Assembly (NCBI GenBank): GCA_028293285.1
Contig: JAQGPC010000070.1
Coordinates: 1-54,675, forward strand
Length of the DNA: 54,675 nucleotides
Source: Pedosphaera sp.
GTDB taxonomy: Bacteria > Verrucomicrobiota > Verrucomicrobiia > Limisphaerales > Pedosphaeraceae
Reading direction: 5' to 3'
Part shown: positions 9,119-17,269 of the stretch, one piece after another
Numbering within the stretch: the first letter of the stretch is position 1
Layout: every line of letters begins with the position of its first letter
Program-made: the position numbers and the translations under genes
The notes under the pieces: model-generated
Seen by the model: the letters and a program-made list of their open reading frames with translations, nothing else
Database searches by the model: none
What the model was told of the DNA's origin: nothing

Positions 9119-9753
9119 AATCCAAAACAGCTCCTTTGCTCGTAGCCATCACGGGCGGAAGCGGCGCAGGCAAGAGTTGGCTTGCTGACCAATTGCAAAA
9201 AAAATTGGGCGATAAGGCTGTCCGTATCTCGCTCGACGATTTTTATCGTGACCGTTCCCATTTATCCCCGGCCTCCCGTGCCCGTATCAATTTTGACCAT
9301 CCACGTTCCATAGATTGGCTCAGTTTGGAGCGAGTACTCCGCGATTGTCTTGCCTGGAAAACTGCCCGGATTCCTCAATATGACTTTGCCACGCATGCAC
9401 GCCTGCCAACGACTTCCGCCCTTAAACCAAGACCCATCATTTTGATGGAGGGTCTTTGGCTGCTCCGGCGTCCGTCCCTTCGCCAAATGTTTGGAGTGAG
9501 GATTTTCATCGAATGCCCCACCAAAATTCGTCTTAACCAGCGAATGGCTCGGGATTTGCTCTCTCGTGGACGGAATCAATTATCGATCAAACATCAGTTT
9601 TGGAAAACGGTTGAGCCAATGAACATACTATATGTTGTGCCCCAATCGAAATGGGCACACATCATATTGAAGGCTCCCATCAGAGATTCTGATGTCATTC
9701 ATTTAGCTGGACAGTTGATGGCACAAATCAAAATGATAAGCAGGCCAAGATGA
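9115..9753 (+). CDS. Uridine kinase-like P-loop kinase
   Basis: The 212-residue product has the uridine kinase/phosphoribulokinase layout: Walker A GGSGAGKS (residues 14-21), SLDDFYRD, FDHPRSIDW, a YDFATHAR-type substrate motif, and LMEGLWLL for the Walker B region. Uridine kinase phosphorylates uridine or cytidine in pyrimidine salvage. Here the gene overlaps the glycosyltransferase gene before it and the phosphoglycosyl transferase gene after it by four bases each (ATGA). A role in a polysaccharide pathway, such as phosphorylating a sugar or another small molecule, is therefore as likely as salvage. Family assignment is good; the substrate is open. Confidence 0.8.
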   Translation: MKSKTAPLLVAITGGSGAGKSWLADQLQKKLGDKAVRISLDDFYRDRSHLSPASRARINFDHPRSIDWLSLERVLRDCLAWKTARIPQYDFATHARLPTTSALKPRPIILMEGLWLLRRPSLRQMFGVRIFIECPTKIRLNQRMARDLLSRGRNQLSIKHQFWKTVEPMNILYVVPQSKWAHIILKAPIRDSDVIHLAGQLMAQIKMISRPR

Positions 9754-10475
9754 CAGAAGAAGAAATCAGATCGCAACTCATTTGGCGTTTTACCATTGCT
9801 CAAAGACCCTTGGGCCGATGGCGTTTAAACACGTACGTGCTGTGGAAGCGAGTCGCGTGGAAAGCAGTGGTCGGAAGCACGCTTTTTGTTAAGCGTGGTT
9901 TTGATATTGTGGTGAGTTTTATCCTGCTCTTGATTCTGAGCCCAATTTTTTTGGTTGCAGCTATATTGGTCAAAATGGACGGTGGACCGGCATTTTTAAC
10001 TCAGTTTCGAGTCGGGAAACATGGTCGTGAATTCAAGATGTATAAATTTCGCTCCATGGTGGTCAATGCCGACCAGGTGTTTGAGAAGTTGCGCGCCCAA
10101 AACCAACATGAGGATGGCGTGACCTTTAAAATGAAGAATGATCCGCGTATCACCAAAGTAGGCAAATGGTTGAGAAAGTTCTCCGTCGATGAATTACCGC
10201 AGTTCCTGAACGTCTTTATAGGTGATATGTCATTGGTTGGCCCCCGGCCTTGTTTGCCGCGCGAAGTTGCACTTTATACACTGGAACAGCGTCGCCGCCT
10301 GGAAGTATTGCCTGGAATTACCTGTTTTTGGCAAATCGGCGGGCGGGCGGAGATCGATTTTTCAGGGCAAGTACAATTGGATGTTCGTTATATTGAGAGC
10401 CACACCTTTTGGGGCGATGTGAAAATTTTGTTTAAAACTGTTCCAGCTGTTTTGTTTGGGAAAGGAGCATACTGA
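9750..10475 (+). CDS. Polyprenyl-phosphate phosphoglycosyl transferase (bacterial sugar transferase)
   Basis: The 241-residue product is a small monotopic phosphoglycosyl transferase. It moves a sugar-phosphate from a UDP-sugar to undecaprenyl phosphate, the first membrane step of exopolysaccharide or O-antigen assembly. Visible features are the membrane re-entrant helix with its SP break (about residues 49-76), QFRVGKHGREF, the KFRSM segment, and the catalytic Asp-Glu dyad in SVDELPQ (Asp147, Glu148) followed by GDMSLVGPRP. The N-terminal 45 residues are basic and amphipathic. It lies mid-operon, and the next gene encodes a protein whose C terminus looks like a degenerate copy of this enzyme. 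Confidence 0.93.
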   Translation: MTEEEIRSQLIWRFTIAQRPLGRWRLNTYVLWKRVAWKAVVGSTLFVKRGFDIVVSFILLLILSPIFLVAAILVKMDGGPAFLTQFRVGKHGREFKMYKFRSMVVNADQVFEKLRAQNQHEDGVTFKMKNDPRITKVGKWLRKFSVDELPQFLNVFIGDMSLVGPRPCLPREVALYTLEQRRRLEVLPGITCFWQIGGRAEIDFSGQVQLDVRYIESHTFWGDVKILFKTVPAVLFGKGAY

Positions 10476-11755
10476 TGAAAGCTCTGCTCATTTGCCCAGC
10501 CGAACGTCCTGCTGTCAATTTCCTTGGGGAAACAACTCCGCTGGCCAAGCTAACGGTATTTGGAAAGCCGCTCGTGTCTTATTGGCTGGAGCATTTGGTG
10601 CAGGCAGGAGCCAAAGAAGTCCGCATTCTGGCAACGGATCGTCCTGAACAAATTCGTGCTTTTGTGGGTGATGGAGCCCGTTGGGGCTTGGAAGTTGAAG
10701 TTTCACCGGAATTACGTGAATTGACGGCAAGCGAAGCCCGCGCAAAATATCATAAACAAGGCGACTCGGATTGGCTGAGCCAACCCAATGACGCCGTGAT
10801 TATGGATCATTTTCCGGGACTGCCGGAATATCCCCTCTTTTCCAGTTATGCCGGCTGGTTCGCAGCGTTGCAGGCGTGGATGCCCCGGATTGCGTCAACC
10901 AATCAATTGGGAGCAAAAGAAATCAAGCCGGGGGTTTGGGTGGGCTTACGGACGCGCATTTCACCCGAGGCCGAATTGCGAGCGCCCTGTTGGATAGGGG
11001 CAAATGCGATAATTGAGGCTAATTCTGTGATCGGGCCCATAGCCTTTGTTGAAGATCGGGTCATGGTGGAAGCGGGCGTGGAAATCAGCAACAGCACCGT
11101 AGCTCCTGAAACGTTCATCGGCGAATTGGTTGAACTGAAAGACTCCCTGGCCAACGGTCATATTCTAGTCAACTGGAGAAATGGGTCGTGCACCACGATA
11201 CCAGATACCTTTTTAATGTGTTCACTGGCTGAAGGACACCATGGAGCCAAAACCAGTAATTGGCTGGGACGGATGATCGCTTTGGCGGTAATGGCGCTGA
11301 CTTCACCTTTGGCCTTGGTTCCGATACTCAGGGCCAAAATTCGTAATCAGGCTTCGTTGCGCTCTTTCGTCGCGGTGCGGCCACAATTTTCCAATACTCC
11401 TAATACCAGTGAAATTCTAGTTTATTACGAACTGGCGAATTGCACCGGATGGCTGCGCTTTTGGCCACAAATGTGGAATATAGTAAAGGGAGACTTTGCC
11501 TGGGTTGGTAATCGCCCGCTTAGTCCGCTGGAAGTAGCTGAATTGACCAATGATTTTGAACGTCTCTGGCTTGCCGCTCCCATTGGGCTTATTTCACTGG
11601 CGCACGCAGAAGGCGCTGTGGATAGATTCAGCGACCAAACCCGCGCGTGCGCGAGCTTTTATGCGGTGCGGGCCAATTGGAAAATGGATATATCAATCCT
11701 TGCCCGCGCCTTCGTAGTCGCCACCAAACGCTCTCTCGCGACACTTTTCTTCTAA
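10475..11755 (+). CDS. Fusion of degenerate nucleotidyltransferase, left-handed beta-helix and degenerate phosphoglycosyl-transferase domain
   Basis: This is a 426-residue protein. Residues 1-80 resemble the start of sugar nucleotidyltransferases (TPLAKLTVFGKPLVSYWLEHL) but lack the Gly-rich GxGTR loop that binds the nucleotide. Residues about 150-230 have hexapeptide-like spacing (VWVGLRTRISPEAEL, IGANAII, NSVIGPIAFV) typical of a GlmU-type beta-helix. Residues about 262-415 align by eye with the preceding phosphoglycosyl transferase: a membrane helix with TSP, then WLRFWPQMWNIVKGDFAWVGNRPLSPLEV against WLRKF..PQFLNVFIGDMSLVGPRP. The stretch holding the catalytic Asp-Glu dyad is deleted. The start overlaps the upstream stop by one base and has AAGGAG (10462-10467) eight bases upstream. 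It is probably a non-catalytic partner or scaffold for the transferase; function unproven. Confidence 0.85.
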   Translation: MKALLICPAERPAVNFLGETTPLAKLTVFGKPLVSYWLEHLVQAGAKEVRILATDRPEQIRAFVGDGARWGLEVEVSPELRELTASEARAKYHKQGDSDWLSQPNDAVIMDHFPGLPEYPLFSSYAGWFAALQAWMPRIASTNQLGAKEIKPGVWVGLRTRISPEAELRAPCWIGANAIIEANSVIGPIAFVEDRVMVEAGVEISNSTVAPETFIGELVELKDSLANGHILVNWRNGSCTTIPDTFLMCSLAEGHHGAKTSNWLGRMIALAVMALTSPLALVPILRAKIRNQASLRSFVAVRPQFSNTPNTSEILVYYELANCTGWLRFWPQMWNIVKGDFAWVGNRPLSPLEVAELTNDFERLWLAAPIGLISLAHAEGAVDRFSDQTRACASFYAVRANWKMDISILARAFVVATKRSLATLFF

Positions 11756-11921
11756 GGAATATTACTGATAGTCTTCCGTATTAATTCGTAACAGCTTGGA
11801 TTTGTAAAAGCAGGCGATTTATGCTTTATATTAGCACGTTCTTCTCGTAAGATAGAACAGGTCATAAATAAAGGGTAATTTTGGACTTAGAAGGGCCTAG
11901 CGATCAGGATTTTATTGTTAT

Positions 11922-12224
11922 ATGAAGATGCAAATTCAAGGTGAGACGTTGCGCATTTCTGACATTAGAGAATTGGGCGCGGCAAATTCGAATGATTTTC
12001 GCGACCGCGCGCGGGCGGCCTTGGTTGATGGGAAGAAAAACATCGAAATCGATCTCTCCCAGACGATGTTCCTAGATAGTTGCGGCTTGGGCACTTTAAT
12101 ATCTCTTCATAAGACAACTTGCAGCCGCAATGGCATGTTGCGCCTGCTTAATCCCACTCCCGGAGTCCAACAAATTCTCGAATTGACCAGAATGCATCGA
12201 CTCTTCGAGATCGTGAAGAATTGA
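11922..12224 (+). CDS. STAS-domain anti-sigma-factor antagonist (SpoIIAA/RsbV-like)
   Basis: The 100-residue product is a single STAS domain. The FLDSCGLGTLISLHK motif contains the phosphorylatable Ser53 of this family (D-S-x-G-L). In partner switching the unphosphorylated form binds a serine kinase such as RsbW and frees its target; phosphorylation breaks the complex. The next gene, four bases downstream, encodes exactly such a kinase domain fused to a PP2C phosphatase. A 166-base leader separates it from the polysaccharide operon. It contains TTGTAA, 17 bases, then TTTATA around 11801-11829, a weak promoter candidate. Confidence 0.92.
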   Translation: MKMQIQGETLRISDIRELGAANSNDFRDRARAALVDGKKNIEIDLSQTMFLDSCGLGTLISLHKTTCSRNGMLRLLNPTPGVQQILELTRMHRLFEIVKN

Positions 12225-12228
12225 TTGC

Positions 12229-14025
12229 ATGTCCGGCATTTCTGCTGCTTCAGTCCGCCCCGCTACTTTAAGACTTTCCCTGGGCTGTGATTTGGCTGAA
12301 GTACGGATGGCGGTGCAGGCGGTGCACGGTTTTTTGGCTGAACACGGGTGGAACGCGCACGATTTGATGTCCTTCGATCTCGCGCTGGTGGAGGCATGCA
12401 ATAATGCCGTCAAATACACAGACGAAGCAGGACGCCGACAATCGATAGGGCTCGAAGCCACCGTCGAGCCAACCCAGGTGGAATTTCGCATCCACGACCA
12501 TACTCCAGGTTTTGACTGGCCAAGAAAAATTGAATTACCCGATCCCGAGAGTGAAAGCGGTCGCGGCCTTTTTCTTATTACTTCCCTGATGGATTATGCA
12601 GGATATTTTCGCGGGCAAAGCGAGAACATCCTGGTGATGCGTAAAAACCGGATGGCACCGGAAAGCATCATCGCACTTCCACAGCTTGAGAATCCGGAAA
12701 ATTATGCCCACAAGCTGATTGAGAGCGAGAAGGTCATCGGAGAAATGGTGGAAGAACTCAGTTCCTGCTACGAAAGTTTGTCCGCCATCTTTCGCTATAG
12801 CACGGAACATCATAAGACCGATAATCTCCGGGAATTTGCGCAACGACTGCTCGCTGATTTGTTGCAAATCGTCGCTGCTGAGTGGTTCGTCCTCCGCTTA
12901 GTGCCAAAGGCAGAACCGCGACTGGTGGTTTTCGCCGCGTCGGAACCTGAGCTTCAATTGGAACCTCTGCCATTTCCGGCCAAAGGGAAAATGGCAAACG
13001 CATTGGAATTGGAAGCCGCCCTTACTCGCCAACGGGTTTGGTTTGATTCACAAAGGCCAATGTTGGCCGAGGATCCATTAAACAGGGTAAAACCTAATGC
13101 TGCGGGCCTTACCCATCCCATCCTATTGGGCGGTCAGTTGATGGGCACGCTGACGCTGGGAAAGGCTGCCACTGACGATGTGTCAGCAGACCTTGCCTTT
13201 ACCGCCGGTCAGAGCAATGTCATCAATACTTTTGCAGATTTTCTGGCGATACAAATTGCCAACACACAATTCCAGGAGGAACAGTTCCATCGGCGATTGG
13301 TAACGCATGAATTGGAAATAGCGAACAACATCCAACGTTCGCTGCTGCTTAAGACTTTGCCGCAACTACCCGGCTTCACTTTGGACGCTTTCTGCCGCAG
13401 CGCTCACGAGGTGGGGGGCGACTTCTATGACGTGCTCAAGGTAAATGATCACTCCTTGTTACTCGTAATAGCGGATGTCATGGGTAAAGGTATCCCCGCA
13501 GCCATGTTCGCGGCCATCCTTCGTACTCTGCTACGGGCCGCGCCGGAATTTATCAATCAACCCGCCGCGCTGCTTACCCGGGTGAACCGCCTGCTTTTTC
13601 CCGAACTATCGGGGGTGGACATGTTCATCACGGCTCAGTTGGCATTTGTTGATGCCAAATCCCGGAAGCTCGTTGCCGCCAGCGCGGGACATTGTCCGCT
13701 TTCAATAGCCAGCCCAAGCGGTATAAAAACTTTTTCACCAGAAGGCATGCCACTAGGAATTTTGCCGGACACATCATTTCAGGATGAAACCGTGGACTTA
13801 CCGGAGAATTGTCGCGTGCTGCTTTACACCGATGGACTAACGGAAGCCCTCAATGCCAAAGGCGAGTATTTCGGCCAGCAACGGCTTATGGATTGGCTGG
13901 CAAGCACCACGGCGACACCACAAACCGCCGGGCAGCTCAAAGATGCCTTGGCGGCAGAATTGGCCGTTTATCAGGCAAATACAGTCTTGAACGATGACCA
14001 AACTTTCTTAATCATGGCCCAGTAG
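12229..14025 (+). CDS. Partner-switching protein: RsbW-like kinase + GAF-like + SpoIIE/RsbU PP2C phosphatase
   Basis: The 598-residue product joins two opposing activities. Residues about 10-140 form a GHKL serine-kinase domain of RsbW type with N-box ALVEACNNAVKY, G1 box DHTPGFD and G2 box ESGRGLFLI. A helical linker and a GAF-like sensor domain follow (about 190-345). Residues about 360-597 form a SpoIIE/RsbU-type PP2C phosphatase, with metal-binding VGGDFYD (396-401 region) and ADVMGKGIPAAMF (415 onward), ending DDQTFLIM. The likely substrate is the STAS protein encoded just upstream. The order antagonist-kinase/phosphatase-response regulator in one operon suggests a self-contained switch whose output target is not visible here. 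Confidence 0.92.
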   Translation: MSGISAASVRPATLRLSLGCDLAEVRMAVQAVHGFLAEHGWNAHDLMSFDLALVEACNNAVKYTDEAGRRQSIGLEATVEPTQVEFRIHDHTPGFDWPRKIELPDPESESGRGLFLITSLMDYAGYFRGQSENILVMRKNRMAPESIIALPQLENPENYAHKLIESEKVIGEMVEELSSCYESLSAIFRYSTEHHKTDNLREFAQRLLADLLQIVAAEWFVLRLVPKAEPRLVVFAASEPELQLEPLPFPAKGKMANALELEAALTRQRVWFDSQRPMLAEDPLNRVKPNAAGLTHPILLGGQLMGTLTLGKAATDDVSADLAFTAGQSNVINTFADFLAIQIANTQFQEEQFHRRLVTHELEIANNIQRSLLLKTLPQLPGFTLDAFCRSAHEVGGDFYDVLKVNDHSLLLVIADVMGKGIPAAMFAAILRTLLRAAPEFINQPAALLTRVNRLLFPELSGVDMFITAQLAFVDAKSRKLVAASAGHCPLSIASPSGIKTFSPEGMPLGILPDTSFQDETVDLPENCRVLLYTDGLTEALNAKGEYFGQQRLMDWLASTTATPQTAGQLKDALAAELAVYQANTVLNDDQTFLIMAQ

Positions 14026-14042
14026 CATGAGAAAAAGACCCC

Positions 14043-14423
14043 ATGGCTAAAAAAATCCTTGTTGTTGATGATGAATATTACATGCATCGCTTAATGCAGC
14101 ATCATCTCGTGCGGGCAGGCTACGATATGATTACGGCTCGTAACGGACGTGAAGCAGTGGAAAAGGCCACACTCGAGCTTCCCGACCTGATAATCATGGA
14201 TGTTATGATGGCTGAAATGGACGGCTTGACGGCTCTCAAGCAAATAAAACAATCTGAAATCACTCGCGAAATTCCGGTGATCATGATTACGGCCAGCGCA
14301 CAAATGGTCACGCGCCAGGAATCAGAAGCCTCCGGTGCCGCTGGTTTCTTTACCAAACCATTCAGCCCGACCCAGCTTTTGTTGGAAATTAAACGTCTGC
14401 TCCCCGAAGCCGTACCCTCTTAA
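14043..14423 (+). CDS. CheY-like single-domain response regulator
   Basis: The 126-residue product is a lone receiver domain with the acidic pair VVDDE (9-11 region), the phospho-acceptor Asp53 in IIMDVMM, the Thr/Ser switch in MITAS, and the Lys of FFTKPFSP. There is no output domain. It starts 17 bases after the kinase-phosphatase gene and precedes a phosphatase-superfamily gene by 50 bases, so it belongs to the partner-switching operon. It may gate that switch by binding the fusion protein. No cognate histidine kinase is nearby. Confidence 0.94.
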   Translation: MAKKILVVDDEYYMHRLMQHHLVRAGYDMITARNGREAVEKATLELPDLIIMDVMMAEMDGLTALKQIKQSEITREIPVIMITASAQMVTRQESEASGAAGFFTKPFSPTQLLLEIKRLLPEAVPS

Positions 14424-14473
14424 GATAATTGTCGGGAATCTTGAGGTCGGCGCACTTGAAACAAATCGAAAAC

Positions 14474-15670
14474 ATGAAACCCATCCTGCCCCTGTTTGTA
14501 TTTATTGACGCCTGCGGATGGGAGATAATAAAGAATGATCCCTTCGGACAAACTTTTGCTCCCAACCGCAGAAAGCTCAACTCGGTTTTTGGCTACAGTT
14601 CCACCTGCGTACCTTCCATTCTCTCAGGCCGCTGGCCGGTAGAGCATCGCAACTGGTGTTATTTCGTTTACGATCCCCAGAATTCCCCTTTCAAGTCATT
14701 GCGGGCTTTTCGCTGGCTTCCCAAGGCGGTTACCAGCCGGCGTATTTTTCGCCGCTGGTTGACCAAGTTCGTCAAAGTGCATTTGAAATTCCGGGGCTAT
14801 TTTGACCTTTATAACATTCCGTTCAAATACATCACCTTGTTTGATTTTACGGAAAAGAAAAGTCCGTTGAAACCAGGGGGCATGAATCGCGGTCCAAATA
14901 TTTTCGATTTTCTTGAAGAACGGAACATTCGCTATCATGTCAGCGCGCCCGAAAAACCGGAGATTGAAAATCTCGATGCAGTCATCAAGGACATTAAGAG
15001 TGAATCCATAGATTTTGCTTTTCTGTATTGGGCAGGCTTGGACGGGCTGCTGCACATGGTGGGAAATCAGTCGCCAGAGGTTCCGGCTAAACTTCGATTG
15101 TATGAACAGTGGATCGAAAAGTTAATGGCGGCGGCGCAGGAACATTACTCCGAAGTTCGTTTATACGTTTTTAGCGATCATGGCATGGCCAACTGTGATG
15201 AGTTGCTGGATCTTAAATCAAAGATTGAAGCGCTAGACTTGCGCATGGAGCAGGATTACGTGGTTGTTTACGATTCGACGATGGCACGTTTTTGGTTTTT
15301 CAATGATCGTGCCCGGCAAATTATCATCCAGGCGCTGCAAAAGGTGCCACAAGGGCGAATTCTGCCGGATTCGGAATTGGCAGAGATGCGCACCTTGTTC
15401 GAAGATCGTTACTTTGGCGAATTGATATTTTTAGTCAAAGAAGGCGTTTTGATTGTGCCCAGCCACATGGGTGAACGGCCAATTCGCGGCATGCACGGCT
15501 ATCATCCCACGGATAAGCACACTTACGCCTCCATGCTTACCAACCAACCTGAGCTTCCTGAAGAAATTGTAGCCATACCTGATGTCTTCAAGTTGATGAC
15601 CCGCGATGCAGAATTGGCCAAGGGACGAAATGCTGCTGCTCAAGCTCCCGCTTCGGTCACCAGCGGGTGA
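14474..15670 (+). CDS. Alkaline-phosphatase-superfamily enzyme (phosphodiesterase/pyrophosphatase type)
   Basis: The 398-residue product has the spaced metal and nucleophile motifs of the superfamily: FIDACGW near the N terminus (Asp12), YSSTCVPSILSGRWPVEH with the likely nucleophile Thr44, WAGLDGLLHMVG, FSDHGMANCDE, and a late PSHMGERPIRGMHGYHP containing metal-type His residues. Members hydrolyse phosphomono- or phosphodiesters or transfer phospho-groups. I use the ATG at 14474, where the fold begins, not the TTG at 14429. There is no signal peptide, so it may be cytoplasmic. It is the last gene of the partner-switching operon within the polysaccharide region. Its 3' end overlaps the convergent ligase gene by 31 bases. 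The substrate is unknown. Confidence 0.82.
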   Translation: MKPILPLFVFIDACGWEIIKNDPFGQTFAPNRRKLNSVFGYSSTCVPSILSGRWPVEHRNWCYFVYDPQNSPFKSLRAFRWLPKAVTSRRIFRRWLTKFVKVHLKFRGYFDLYNIPFKYITLFDFTEKKSPLKPGGMNRGPNIFDFLEERNIRYHVSAPEKPEIENLDAVIKDIKSESIDFAFLYWAGLDGLLHMVGNQSPEVPAKLRLYEQWIEKLMAAAQEHYSEVRLYVFSDHGMANCDELLDLKSKIEALDLRMEQDYVVVYDSTMARFWFFNDRARQIIIQALQKVPQGRILPDSELAEMRTLFEDRYFGELIFLVKEGVLIVPSHMGERPIRGMHGYHPTDKHTYASMLTNQPELPEEIVAIPDVFKLMTRDAELAKGRNAAAQAPASVTSG

Positions 15671-17085
15671 ACAGACTCTGCCCGGGCGCGTTTTGCAGCG
15701 ACTTTTTTGTTTTTTCGCCGAATTCGATGAAGTGCAGCCAATGTGCCCAAAAGTATGGATACGGTGTAAAAAATTGGGGGCTGTCTGAATTCCCATTCGG
15801 TCATACTCTGTAAAAATACCGCGCCGGTTCCAAAGAATATGCCCGTGCCTACGCGGTGCATGGCTTCGGGAGAGCGTTTCCATAGGAAAGATTGTCCCAG
15901 GTCAAACCACCGAATCCAAACAAATGCAAAAAGAACGAACCCCACCCAGCCAAGTTCTCCGATGGTTAAGGCACCAAGGTTGTGCGCTGGCGCCGCTTGG
16001 GCAGTTTCGTTGCCATAGGCGGGAATCATGTCAGGTTCAACCTCGGTATTAAGGTAAGGTTTGTAAACAATTTTAGGGTTGTCCTTTTCCTGATATTCAT
16101 TTGTCACGTACCACGACCAATTATTCAGGCCCACCCCAAAAAAGTGTTCTGCGATGATCAGTTTTGCCAATCGGATATAGGATCCGCGGCCAAGGTTGTT
16201 GGGATCATTTTCTTCTTCAATGGAAGTCTCTCCAAAACGCCCGACCAGCGTTTTCCATGAGTAGCTGACAACTCCGACCACACAGATTAATGCTATCATC
16301 GCAATCAATACTTTTTTTAAAGTGATGCGGGGTGAAACACACGCGACCGTAACGCCCAGCATAACGATGAGCCAAGCCACGTTGCCCGTACGCGAGATAG
16401 TCATGATGACACCAATCATGGATAATCCCACGGCAGCCAAACAAACGCGGCGCGTCCAGGCTGGCAGGTCGGAAAGTATCGCCGCATACAAAACCGGGGC
16501 AGCCAGACAAAGATACATTGAAAGACTATTCGGATGGTCCATGGTGCCAACCACCCGATGCACATGATCCACGTAACGCAATTTAAGCGACCACAGGCAT
16601 TGATGGCAGACCGCAAAGGCCAGGCCCATTATTAAAAAATTAAGTTCTTTCTCACTACGGATATACAGGGCAATGGACAAAATAATGAGCATGCCTTTGA
16701 AAATTTTGAATACCTCCCACCAACCGAACAAGTTCGGCTCGGAAAAGATCGAGGAAACAAGACAATAGAAAAAATAAAGCGCCAACGGTGCCAGCCCAGC
16801 CGGCCAAAAGAATCTGGGGCCTTGCCCCTTTTTGGGTCGCAGCAACGTGGCTACCAACAGGGCGAATCCCAAAATATCCATGAGGGAAATTTCATAGCCG
16901 CGCGCAGTGCCACGGTACCAAATGCGTCCGAAAAACGTACCCTGCAGGTTATAAATGATGGGTGAGCCGGCAATCATTACAAAAAGAAACCAGTTTCTTA
17001 TTTTGTACGAAAAAGCGGCAGCAAAGGTGGCGATGGGAATCAACACCAGTATGCCTAAGAGAACTACAAAATGTTTGATGTCCAT
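15640..17085 (-). CDS. O-antigen ligase / polysaccharide polymerase family membrane protein
   Basis: The 481-residue product is hydrophobic throughout, with about 10-12 predicted membrane segments. A large hydrophilic loop near residues 290-360 precedes the HNLGALTIGELGWVGFVLF motif, typical of the WaaL/Wzy_C family. These proteins join lipid-linked glycan to an acceptor or polymerise repeat units at the periplasmic face. The C terminus is basic (RRKNKK) and cytoplasmic. It is transcribed against the operon to its left and divergently from the GT4 gene to its right. Ligase and polymerase cannot be told apart from sequence alone. Confidence 0.88.
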   Translation of the reverse strand: MDIKHFVVLLGILVLIPIATFAAAFSYKIRNWFLFVMIAGSPIIYNLQGTFFGRIWYRGTARGYEISLMDILGFALLVATLLRPKKGQGPRFFWPAGLAPLALYFFYCLVSSIFSEPNLFGWWEVFKIFKGMLIILSIALYIRSEKELNFLIMGLAFAVCHQCLWSLKLRYVDHVHRVVGTMDHPNSLSMYLCLAAPVLYAAILSDLPAWTRRVCLAAVGLSMIGVIMTISRTGNVAWLIVMLGVTVACVSPRITLKKVLIAMIALICVVGVVSYSWKTLVGRFGETSIEEENDPNNLGRGSYIRLAKLIIAEHFFGVGLNNWSWYVTNEYQEKDNPKIVYKPYLNTEVEPDMIPAYGNETAQAAPAHNLGALTIGELGWVGFVLFAFVWIRWFDLGQSFLWKRSPEAMHRVGTGIFFGTGAVFLQSMTEWEFRQPPIFYTVSILLGTLAALHRIRRKNKKVAAKRARAESVHPLVTEAGA

Positions 17086-17269
17086 CAGCTACATCTCGAA
17101 AGAAAGCAGTTTAAAGACCAAACTATCCAACATCTACCTTGTCCTAAACATTTTGAGCGGGTTCGTCAAACCTAGAGAATGAGCGACCCAAGCTGGTCTG
17201 TAAATTGCTTGTTGTCAGGGGTGATTATTGAAATAATAGGGTCATTTGCCGAACAGATGGCTTAAGCGC

